From the NCBI GenBank assembly GCA_036311285.1, contig JAXJQF010000075.1, positions 1 through 9,912 of the forward strand: DNA of 9,912 nt. Reading direction: 5' to 3'. This document shows positions 1-5,929 of this stretch, one piece after another. The notes under the pieces were generated by a model, which did not search any database, was not told the origin of the DNA, and worked only from the letters and a program-made list of their open reading frames with translations. Position 1 is the stretch's first letter, and each line of letters begins with the position of its first letter. The translations under genes and the position numbers were made by a program. The stretch comes from JAXJQF01 sp036311285 (GTDB lineage: Bacteria; Pseudomonadota; Gammaproteobacteria; Enterobacterales; Succinivibrionaceae).

Positions 1-108
1 GATGCAATGGAAAAATATATCTATTATTATAATAATGATAGAATACAGCAAAAATTAAAAGGCAGAACTCCTAGTGAAGTAAGAAATTCTGCCTTAAAAT
101 ATGTATAA
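1..108 (+). CDS. IS3-family transposase (OrfB), C-terminal fragment at window edge
   Basis: Reading from base 1 gives 35 codons and a TAA stop at 106-108. The peptide contains YNNDRIQQKLKGRTP, the usual C-terminal signature of IS3-family OrfB transposases (DDE/RNase H fold), in which a Y-x-x-Y-N-x-x-R-I-x-x-x-L-x-x-x-x-P pattern follows the catalytic core. The catalytic DDE residues lie outside the window, so activity cannot be judged. The stop lies 33 bases before the terminal CA of the element, the usual spacing for this family. It converges on the lipoprotein gene on the opposite strand. I am confident of the family; the subgroup (IS150-like) is inferred from memory of similar tails. Confidence 0.85.
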   Translation, partial: DAMEKYIYYYNNDRIQQKLKGRTPSEVRNSALKYV

Positions 109-141
109 GTTTTATTTGTTCAACTTATGGGGTGCACTCCA
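1..141 (+). mobile_element. Right end of an IS3-family insertion sequence with terminal inverted repeat
   Basis: After the transposase stop the sequence runs into ACTTATGGGGTGCACTCCA, ending in CA at 140-141. Read from the other side it begins TGGAGTGCACCCC followed by a AAGTTGAAC block. IS3-family ends typically start TG, carry a C-rich patch and then an AAGTTGGAC-like block, so this fits a right inverted repeat of roughly 27 bases (about 115-141). The left end and the target-site duplication are outside the window. The boundary at 141/142 is inferred from the terminal CA. The element overlaps the 3' end of the neighbouring lipoprotein reading frame. Confidence 0.75.
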
Positions 142-925
142 TAACAAGTTCTTTTTTATATATACGTCGTTGTTTTTTCAAACAATCAATTTCACGATAT
201 ATTCGATCTGTAGTTTTAGATTTCTTAGAATAAGTGCTTAACTCTTTTTCTTTATCAAAAATTTTTCTATCAAGCTTCACAAGACCTTCTTGTAGTTTTA
301 TTAACCTCTTAACATTTGGAACAATGTGTGGATATGGTTCTTTGGATATATAAGAAGAATAATCAATTTGTTCCATAGGCTCATTATATTGAGGTCCAAT
401 TTGATTTATATGAGTTACATATTCTTCAACAGTATATCTTAAATTATACAAATAATCTCTATTTGCTAAGATCTCGCGTCTCACACTAAACGCAGCTTTA
501 TCGTTTATATATTGATCTATTTCTGAAAGTTTACTATCTATTTTTAAGAGTTGAGCATTTGCCTTATAAACAGTTAAACCTCTACTATAACCTTCCATAT
601 AATTATTTTTACCAGACGCTCCATTACAAACATCTGTTAATGTATGACCAGCTAAACCATAAGCATAACCATTATCAATAGTACAATACTCCTCTGCTCC
701 AGCTGCTCGTCCTTTATTATATGCTTCTACATCAACAAATACATATTTACTACAATCATGCACATATTCGTTTAACTCACTTGAAGAATATGCTTTTAAG
801 GCATCATTATATCCTTGCTCATCCCATCTAATAAGTTCACAATCCTCTTGACTATAGGTTGCACAACCTGTTAATAAAATTCCAATTAAAGAGGCATAAA
901 TAAAATTCTTCTTCACTTTAATCAT
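125..925 (-). CDS. DUF2799-type lipoprotein with C-terminal coiled-coil extension, 3' end altered by an IS
   Basis: This 266-residue protein has a lipoprotein signal peptide: a basic N-terminus (K3, K5, K6), a hydrophobic stretch, and a lipobox L18-T19-G20-C21. Residue +2 is Ala rather than Asp, so outer-membrane sorting is expected. Residues about 29-116 match the DUF2799 pattern: W34, conserved Gly and Cys, YNKGRAAGAEEYC near 69-81, GYAYGLAG near 86-93, C100, and YMEGYSRG near 109-116. The function of this family is unknown. From about 118 to 260 the protein is long, charged and helical, probably coiled coil, which is longer than many DUF2799 proteins. The last five residues (MECTP, the M only partly) and the TAA stop lie in the IS3 inverted repeat, so the native C-terminus has probably been replaced. 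The ATG at 925 is preceded by GTGAGACAGG, a workable ribosome-binding site, and there is a TATAAT-like box at 945-950 (minus strand). Confidence 0.8.
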   Translation of the reverse strand: MIKVKKNFIYASLIGILLTGCATYSQEDCELIRWDEQGYNDALKAYSSSELNEYVHDCSKYVFVDVEAYNKGRAAGAEEYCTIDNGYAYGLAGHTLTDVCNGASGKNNYMEGYSRGLTVYKANAQLLKIDSKLSEIDQYINDKAAFSVRREILANRDYLYNLRYTVEEYVTHINQIGPQYNEPMEQIDYSSYISKEPYPHIVPNVKRLIKLQEGLVKLDRKIFDKEKELSTYSKKSKTTDRIYREIDCLKKQRRIYKKELVMECTP

Positions 926-1178
926 CCTGTCTCACTAATTTTTAATTATATGATAAAAATTTTAATAATGTTTTATATAAAAATAATTGCTATACGTTAT
1001 AGTTTAAGACAATTAATACAAAATTTAGTTCAGAATATAAGAAATTTCAAATAATAGATTAGATAAAATGCTTAACAACAAATATAGAACGTTCAAAAAA
1101 GTTGACAACCTAAACAAATAAAAGTTGCCCACCTACAAATAAGTAAATTATTATTCAACTTTTCGAGAAATCAAAATT
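926..1178. other. Gene-free AT-rich spacer between the lipoprotein gene and the metF terminator
   Basis: No credible gene on either strand. On the minus strand a TATAAT hexamer (945-950) could be the -10 box of the lipoprotein promoter, but there is no good -35 at 16-18 bases. A short palindrome CTATA-CGT-TATAG lies at 990-1002. Two imperfect direct repeats near 1098-1143, both beginning AAAGTTG and ending ACAAATA, resemble weak IS3-type end sequence (AAAAAAGTTGACA). None of these is more than suggestive in such AT-rich DNA. Confidence 0.5.
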
Positions 1179-1212
1179 AAAAAAAAACTTAATACTGAAT
1201 CAGTATTAAGTT
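1179..1212 (-). terminator. Intrinsic terminator of metF
   Basis: A perfect inverted repeat, AACTTAATACTGA and its exact complement separated by one base, spans 1186-1212. Read on the minus strand the hairpin is followed at once by nine T (the A-run at 1179-1187). It lies about 60 bases past the metF stop and in the right direction. The stem is AT-rich but long, which suits a low-GC genome. The last few pairs around the single central base must open to form a loop. Confidence 0.8.
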
Positions 1213-1273
1213 CAAAATAAGTTAAGGAACTTATAGGAATTGTTGTATTCTTGTTCTACATATAACGTTATAT

Positions 1274-2137
1274 CTATTTAATTATATGTTTTATATCATC
1301 ACAAATTCTTTGAGCAACTATAGGATTATTCATTGTATAGATATGAATACCATCAACCCCGCTTGCTAACAAATCAACGATTTGATTTACACAATATGCC
1401 ATACCTGCATCAAACAAGGCATCCTTGTTATCTGCATATCTGTCTAAAATTTTTTGGAATTTACTCGGAATAGTTGCGCCGCAAAGTGAAGCCATTCTTT
1501 CTATTTGTGCCTTGTTTATTACTGGCATTACACCTGCTTCAATAGGGACATTAATTCCTGCAATACGAGCAGACTCAACGAAGTTTAAAAACTTACTGTT
1601 ATCAAAAAACAACTGAGAAATTAAGTGTTCACAACCTGAATCAACCTTTTCCTTTAAGTGAAGAATATCGTCTACTCTACTTTTAGATTCTTGGTGACAT
1701 TCAGGATAACAAGCTCCACTAATACCAAGATTACTATTAGCTTTTACAAATCTAACTAACTCTTGAGCATATTTAAAATCATTCTTTGGTTCATATTGAT
1801 CACTACGGTCACCACGTAGAGCTAAAATATTTTCAATTCCATTATCTTCTAATTCTCTGATAATAGATAAGATTTCTTCTTTTGTGTAGTTTAAGCAAGT
1901 TAAATGAGCGACTGCTGCAGTGTTGTATTTATGCTTAATCTTCTTTGCAATATCAACTGTTGCTGAATTAGTAACACTACCTCCAGCCCCAAATGTTACT
2001 GAAATAAAATCAGGATTTAGGTCTGATAATATACTTAAAGTCTCATCAATGTTTTTTAACGCTAAATCTCTCTTTGGAGGGAAGATCTCAAAAGAGATAA
2101 CTTGCTTATCCTTTTTAAATAACTCTGATACATGCAT
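1274..2137 (-). CDS. metF: 5,10-methylenetetrahydrofolate reductase
   Basis: The 287-residue protein fits a full-length MetF (E. coli about 296). It is the FAD-dependent cytosolic enzyme that reduces 5,10-methylene-THF to 5-methyl-THF, the methyl donor for methionine synthesis. Motifs in order: FEIFPPK at 16-22 with the catalytic Glu17, SVTFGAGGS at 46-54, AHLTC at 77-81, ILALRGDR at 104-111 (Asp110 equals the flavin-contacting Asp of E. coli), GACYPECHQES at 141-151, ISQLFFDN at 173-180, AGVMPV at 201-206 and GVDGIHIYTMN at 260-270. The wording of several motifs (AGGS, GACYPE, LFFDN, YTMN) recalls clostridial-type MetF more than the enterobacterial form, which is a judgement from memory. An AAGGA site eight bases before the ATG supports the start. 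The gene lies 364 bases downstream of a LysR gene and is followed by its own terminator. Confidence 0.95.
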   Translation of the reverse strand: MHVSELFKKDKQVISFEIFPPKRDLALKNIDETLSILSDLNPDFISVTFGAGGSVTNSATVDIAKKIKHKYNTAAVAHLTCLNYTKEEILSIIRELEDNGIENILALRGDRSDQYEPKNDFKYAQELVRFVKANSNLGISGACYPECHQESKSRVDDILHLKEKVDSGCEHLISQLFFDNSKFLNFVESARIAGINVPIEAGVMPVINKAQIERMASLCGATIPSKFQKILDRYADNKDALFDAGMAYCVNQIVDLLASGVDGIHIYTMNNPIVAQRICDDIKHIIK

Positions 2138-2501
2138 CTTAAATTTCCTTAACTTTTATTATTAGAATCTAATGTACACGTTTATCACAAACTTTTTATA
2201 TTTTATTATATTTTAGTTCTAATTAAATTATTAGCTTTTAATCAAAGCTTTTAAAATATTTATATGTTTAAAAAAATTTTAAACAAACAGAATTTTAAGC
2301 AATTTACTTGTAATAGTAAAATCATTTATAAATATACCTAGTTATAACAAAAACTTATAGCTAATTTATAACAAATTCTTTTAAGAGTTTTGTTTAACAA
2401 AGATTCATTTTATTGAATTGAATTAAGTTTATTTAATTTAGTTGATAAGAAAATAATATTAAGAAAATCTTTTATATAAGCATTTGAGATTGAATTTAAA
2501 T
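2138..2501. other. Gene-free AT-rich regulatory region upstream of metF
   Basis: No gene is supported. On the minus strand a TATAAT hexamer at 2205-2210 lies about 70 bases before the metF start and may be its -10 box, but no clear -35 is present. Other structure: direct repeats AGCTTTTAA at 2233-2241 and 2246-2254, phased TATAA/TTATA half-sites at 2339-2371, and a palindrome TTTGTT-T-AACAAA at 2389-2401. No GC-rich hairpin with a T-run was found after the LysR stop, so readthrough from lysR into metF is not excluded. I saw no riboswitch that I recognise. Confidence 0.45.
2339..2371. promoter_or_regulatory. Candidate LysR-type operator: three half-sites on a 12-base pitch
   Basis: TAGTTATAA (2339-2347) and TTATAGCTA (2355-2363) form an inverted repeat, 8 of 9 positions matching, around a 7-base spacer. 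A further TATAA at 2367-2371 makes a second inverted pair with TTATA at 2355-2359, again with a 7-base spacer. LysR regulators bind interrupted dyads of the T-N11-A type with extra half-sites about one helical turn away, and a LysR gene is next door. Against it: the region is very AT-rich, and the site lies about 130 bases above the putative metF -10 box, further than usual. Confidence 0.3.
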
Positions 2502-3404
2502 TTAAACAATCTTTAACACTTCCTTTAAAAATTTAATATAGGTATTTGTAACATCTGAAGGAAGTATACCTTTTCTTTGAACTAAACCAATTCTCATTTC
2601 AGCATGCTCTTTTAATGGAATAGCAATAACTTCTGGATCTAATTCATTCTCAATTATCCCAGAACTTATAGTATAACCGTTTAACCCTATTAATAAATTA
2701 AACAAAGTTCCACGATCACTTACTCTAATAGTCTTTAAATTATTATCATTAGCTAATAATTCTTCTGCTAAAAAATCTGTACTATTAGCGCCTTGTTCAA
2801 AACATAAGAATGGATAATCCTTTAAATCAGATAAAGATACAACGCTATTTTTTGCAAATGGAGAACTTTGAGCTATAAATGCATGAGCTCTAGATGAAAT
2901 TAACTCTTTAAACTCTAATTGACGTTCCTTTAGCTCTCTCATTATTACGTTTTTGTTATAATCTGAAATGTAAATAATACCTACGTTAGAAGTAAGATTA
3001 TGAACATCATCTAGGATATCTAAAGTACGTGTTTCTCTAATACAAAAGTCATACTTATCAATCCCATACAAATTTACTAATTTTATAAATGCACTAACAG
3101 CAAATGAATAATGCTGGCAACTTACAGCAAACTTTATGGTTTCTTTACGATCTTCTGTAAATTTTTCATTTAAACAAGCAGCACTTTCTACAACTTGTCT
3201 TGCGTAACCAATAAATTCGACACCTTTTTGTGTTAATTCAATGCCTCGATTGTTTCTCGAAAAGATTAGAATATTAAATTCTTCTTCTAAATCCTTGATA
3301 GCATTCGATATAGCTGGCTGACTCACATAAAGAGCCGAGGCTGCTTCATTTATTGAACGATACTTTGCCACAGCGATTACATATCGTAATTGTTGTAAAG
3401 TCAT
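2502..3404 (-). CDS. LysR-family transcriptional regulator, probable sulfur/methionine regulator
   Basis: A 300-residue full-length LysR protein. Residues 1-60 form the winged helix-turn-helix: MTLQQLRYVIAVAKYRSINEAA, then SQPAISNAIKDLEEEF as the recognition region and SRNNRGIELTQKG as the wing. A linker helix follows to about 90. The effector domain runs from about 90 to 295, including FAVSCQHYSFAV near 91-102 and RVSDRGTLFNLLIGLNGYTISSGII in the second half. That combination recalls Firmicutes LysR regulators linked to methionine, cysteine or one-carbon genes. With metF as the next gene downstream, a role in controlling metF is likely but inferred. The ATG has a good AGAGG site five bases upstream. 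It starts 22 bases after the rarA stop with no terminator between, so it may share the rarA transcript. Confidence 0.9.
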   Translation of the reverse strand: MTLQQLRYVIAVAKYRSINEAASALYVSQPAISNAIKDLEEEFNILIFSRNNRGIELTQKGVEFIGYARQVVESAACLNEKFTEDRKETIKFAVSCQHYSFAVSAFIKLVNLYGIDKYDFCIRETRTLDILDDVHNLTSNVGIIYISDYNKNVIMRELKERQLEFKELISSRAHAFIAQSSPFAKNSVVSLSDLKDYPFLCFEQGANSTDFLAEELLANDNNLKTIRVSDRGTLFNLLIGLNGYTISSGIIENELDPEVIAIPLKEHAEMRIGLVQRKGILPSDVTNTYIKFLKEVLKIV

Positions 3405-3426
3405 GAATACCTCTTCTAAGCTTCAA

Positions 3427-4803
3427 CTAATCTTTATATCTCTTATTCTTAGACATTCTATCAAGTTCTTCTAAGTATTCTAATTTCTTTTTAATATTGG
3501 CTTCAACACCACGCTCAGTTGGATAATACCACTTCATGTGACGAATTTCCTCAGGTAAGAAACATTCACCTGCAGCATATGCACCTTCCTCATCATGTGC
3601 ATAACGGTACCCCTTATGACAACCTAGATCCTCCATAAGCTTAGTTGGAGCATTTCTAAGATACATAGGAACATCATAATCAGGCATATTTTTTACAGCT
3701 TGAAGTACACTGTTCCATGCAACATATACAGCATTACTCTTTGGACTTGCCGCACAATAAACTGCTGCTTGAGCAATAGCTCTTTCCCCTTCGGCAGGAC
3801 CTACTCTTTCATAGCAATCCCAGGCACTTAATACTACTTGCATTGCTTGCGGATCAGCATTTCCTATATCTTCACTAGCAATAGCTGCCAAACGTCTTGC
3901 AACATATAAAGAATCTCCTCCTGCTGCAACTATACGAGCATACCAATATAACGCACCATTTACATTTGACCCTCGTACAGATTTATGAAAAGCACTTATT
4001 AAATCGTAAAATCTATCACCATTCTTATCATAACGAGCGACCTTTTCACCACCAATACTAGCTAATAAATCTAAGGTTATATAGGTGCAGCCTTCGCTAT
4101 CCTTTTCAGCCATATCGCTCAATATTTCAAGATAATTAAGGGCACGTCTTGCATCACCATTAACCAATTGACCAATAGCATTTACTACTCCATCTTCAAA
4201 CTTGATATTTAAAGACTTAAGACCTTTTTCACTTTCAACAGCTCTATTTATAACTTTCTCTATTTCATTAACTGTTAAAGATTTTAAGACATAGATTCTT
4301 GCTCTAGACAATATAGCGTTATTTAATTCAAAAGATGGATTTTCAGTTGTAGCACCAATAAAAATTATGGTTCCATTTTCAATATATGGAAGAAACGCAT
4401 CTTGTTGAGATTTGTTGAAGCGATGAACTTCGTCTACAAATAAAATAGTTTTTCTGCCATTTCTTAAATTATTTTCAGCATTAGATATAGCTTCTCTTAT
4501 CTCTTTTATACCGGAAGTAACAGCACTAATTCTTTCAACTAAAGCATTAACTTTATTCGCAAAAATCTCAGCTAAAGTTGTTTTACCAATACCAGGTGGT
4601 CCCCATAAGATCATTGAGAAACAGTTACCACGTTCCAACGTTCTTCTCAAAGGTTTATCTAATCCCAAGATATGTTCTTGACCAATATACTCTTCTATTG
4701 TAATAGGACGCATACGTGAAGCTAAAGGAGCATTTTCTTCTCTAAATTTTTGTATATCTTTTTGAACCATTGATTCAAATATATCAAGCTGATTTTGGGA
4801 CAT
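3427..4803 (-). CDS. rarA: Replication-associated recombination protein A (RarA/MgsA AAA+ ATPase)
   Basis: A 458-residue protein, close to E. coli RarA (about 447). RarA is a clamp-loader-like AAA+ ATPase that acts at stalled or gapped replication forks and binds SSB and DNA ends. Visible motifs: a lead-in RPITIEEYIGQEHILG at 32-47, Walker A GPPGIGKT at 68-75, Walker B ILFVDEVHRF at 120-129, sensor 1 GATTENP at 150-156, an arginine-finger region SRAR at 166-169, and sensor 2 GDARRALN at 216-223. The C-terminal MgsA-type tetramerisation half includes GGEKVARYDKNGDRFYDLISAFHKS near 251-275 and ASEDIGNADP at 309-318. All catalytic residues are present. In E. coli it also follows lolA, but serS comes next there; here a LysR gene follows. 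The ribosome-binding site is weak (an AAGTAAAG-like stretch). Confidence 0.97.
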   Translation of the reverse strand: MSQNQLDIFESMVQKDIQKFREENAPLASRMRPITIEEYIGQEHILGLDKPLRRTLERGNCFSMILWGPPGIGKTTLAEIFANKVNALVERISAVTSGIKEIREAISNAENNLRNGRKTILFVDEVHRFNKSQQDAFLPYIENGTIIFIGATTENPSFELNNAILSRARIYVLKSLTVNEIEKVINRAVESEKGLKSLNIKFEDGVVNAIGQLVNGDARRALNYLEILSDMAEKDSEGCTYITLDLLASIGGEKVARYDKNGDRFYDLISAFHKSVRGSNVNGALYWYARIVAAGGDSLYVARRLAAIASEDIGNADPQAMQVVLSAWDCYERVGPAEGERAIAQAAVYCAASPKSNAVYVAWNSVLQAVKNMPDYDVPMYLRNAPTKLMEDLGCHKGYRYAHDEEGAYAAGECFLPEEIRHMKWYYPTERGVEANIKKKLEYLEELDRMSKNKRYKD

Positions 4804-4865
4804 TTTACTTTACTTTTCTATATCTAAGCCTAGTCATTAGACAATTTGCTTTTAAATTTATACAA

Positions 4866-4893
4866 ATTATATTGTTTAAAAATATCAAACTAA
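4866..4893 (-). promoter_or_regulatory. Weak candidate promoter for rarA
   Basis: On the minus strand TATAAT (4866-4871) is preceded at 16 bases by TTAGTT (4888-4893), a partial match to the -35 consensus. It would start transcription about 55 bases before rarA. The -10 is perfect but chance matches are common in this AT-rich gap. The lolA-rarA gap has a run of eight T on that strand (about 4935-4942) but no stable hairpin before it, so rarA may also be reached from lolA. Confidence 0.3.
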
Positions 4894-4979
4894 CAAGTTA
4901 TCATCTCTCTCTTTAAGAGTATTTTTAGGTTATTAAAAAAAATTCAAAGCCATTCATTTTTATGTAACCAATCCACTCT

Positions 4980-5684
4980 TTACTTTACTCGTTGATCATC
5001 AACAGTTACACCTTCAGGAATATCAAACTTAAAATCCACCATCTTAACTTCATTAGTATTTATATTCTTAAAGCTATATGTATTTGTCTTCCCGTCCTTT
5101 TCAACGATTTGTACTTTACTAATCAAATCATTCGTAAAGTACAATTTCATAGAGTTAATTAATCCAGAATTATCCTTGGTGTTTACAGAATACACCATTG
5201 AATTTGAATCAAGTTTCTCATTTTCTAATTCATCCTTTGAGAACTTAACAAAATTATATTTATTCCAGATTTGTTCTTTTTCTGAAACTAATAACATAAT
5301 TGGACTACTAAAATTTGAATCATCATAACTATAGATCGTAACTTGTTCCAACATGGCATCGAAGCTGTAGATATCCTTACCGTCTGAAAGAAGTTCAGTT
5401 TCATCTGGAGAAGTTACTTTCATGCTCATATAATTTGGGCGAAGTAATCTTAATTCACCTTCTAGTTCTTGAAGTATCTTATTATCATTATTAGTTATTA
5501 CTTGATTAAAATTTGCAAAATAAGCTTTTTGTTTAAAGATAATATCCTTTAATTCTTGTTTAACAGCATTAACATTAACTGACACTTCTTCTATCGCTAT
5601 AGCAGGAGTGCTTACTGAAAAAACAACATTGGTCAATACAAATAAAGACGCGACGAATGCTTTAGTATTTAAACATAAATTCAT
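4980..5684 (-). CDS. lolA: Outer-membrane lipoprotein carrier protein LolA
   Basis: Periplasmic chaperone that takes lipoproteins from the LolCDE transporter and hands them to LolB at the outer membrane. With the start used here it has 234 residues, somewhat longer than E. coli LolA (about 204). A Sec signal peptide with an AIA cleavage site ends near residue 30. Mature-region matches to the family: FANFNQVI near 56-63, the L-R-P segment with RPNYMSMKVTSPDETEL from residue 82, LSDGKDIYSFD near 99-109, LEQVTIY near 112-118, and a C-terminal GVTVDDQR at about 225-232, essentially as in E. coli. An in-frame ATG three codons upstream (5693) has AAAGAG touching it, whereas the ATG at 5684 has AGAG nine bases before it, so 5684 is preferred. 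It lies between ftsK and rarA, as in enterobacteria. The DUF2799 lipoprotein in this window would be one of its natural cargoes. Confidence 0.95.
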   Translation of the reverse strand: MNLCLNTKAFVASLFVLTNVVFSVSTPAIAIEEVSVNVNAVKQELKDIIFKQKAYFANFNQVITNNDNKILQELEGELRLLRPNYMSMKVTSPDETELLSDGKDIYSFDAMLEQVTIYSYDDSNFSSPIMLLVSEKEQIWNKYNFVKFSKDELENEKLDSNSMVYSVNTKDNSGLINSMKLYFTNDLISKVQIVEKDGKTNTYSFKNINTNEVKMVDFKFDIPEGVTVDDQRVK

Positions 5685-5753
5685 ATTTATCATCTCTTTA
5701 CATAAATTATTAAAATCTAATCAACGAACAACAGCTAATAATTTTGTAGCAAT

Positions 5754-5759
5754 ATAATA
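5754..5759 (-). promoter_or_regulatory. Possible -10 box for lolA
   Basis: TATTAT on the minus strand, preceded directly by TG, about 70 bases before the lolA start. The -35 region at 16-18 bases is poor (TTAAGG or CTTAAG). A promoter is expected in this gap because the ftsK terminator lies just upstream. Support is positional more than sequence-based. Confidence 0.22.
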
Positions 5760-5859
5760 CACTTAATTTTAATTACCTTAAGCTGTAGTGAGTAAAACTA
5801 TACTTAAAACAATCTTACACGTTAATGCTTTTTAAAGCAATAAAACATCCATTTAAAAC

Positions 5860-5895
5860 AAAACCTCAAAATGCTATTACACATACTGAGGTTTT
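5860..5895 (-). terminator. Intrinsic terminator after ftsK
   Basis: AAAACCTCA (5860-5868) and TGAGGTTTT (5887-5895) form a perfect nine-pair stem with an 18-base loop. It lies 35 bases past the ftsK stop. Read on the minus strand the stem ends in TTTT, then GTTTTAAA, a serviceable T-rich tail. Read on the plus strand it is also followed by TTTT-containing sequence, so it could work in both directions, although no plus-strand gene needs it. The four GC pairs make it one of the more stable hairpins in this AT-rich window. A second small palindrome, TGCTTT-TT-AAAGCA, lies at 5826-5839. Confidence 0.65.
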
Positions 5896-5929
5896 AAAAC
5901 TTTTTTGCTATTTAATTCATAAATGGAAA

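Noticed and set aside
1425..1616. Plus-strand open frame of 63 codons inside metF
   Set aside because: Antisense shadow of a well-conserved metF region; no ribosome-binding site or recognisable protein.
1920..2165. Plus-strand open frame of 81 codons overlapping the metF start
   Set aside because: Lies opposite conserved MetF motifs and gives a low-information hydrophobic peptide.
2138..2272. SAM or other methionine-related riboswitch in the metF leader
   Set aside because: The stretch is nearly all A and T with no conserved core or GC-containing stems of the known classes.
4915..4945. Terminator between lolA and rarA from the run of eight T on the minus strand
   Set aside because: No stable stem directly before the T-run; only long-range or three-pair matches.
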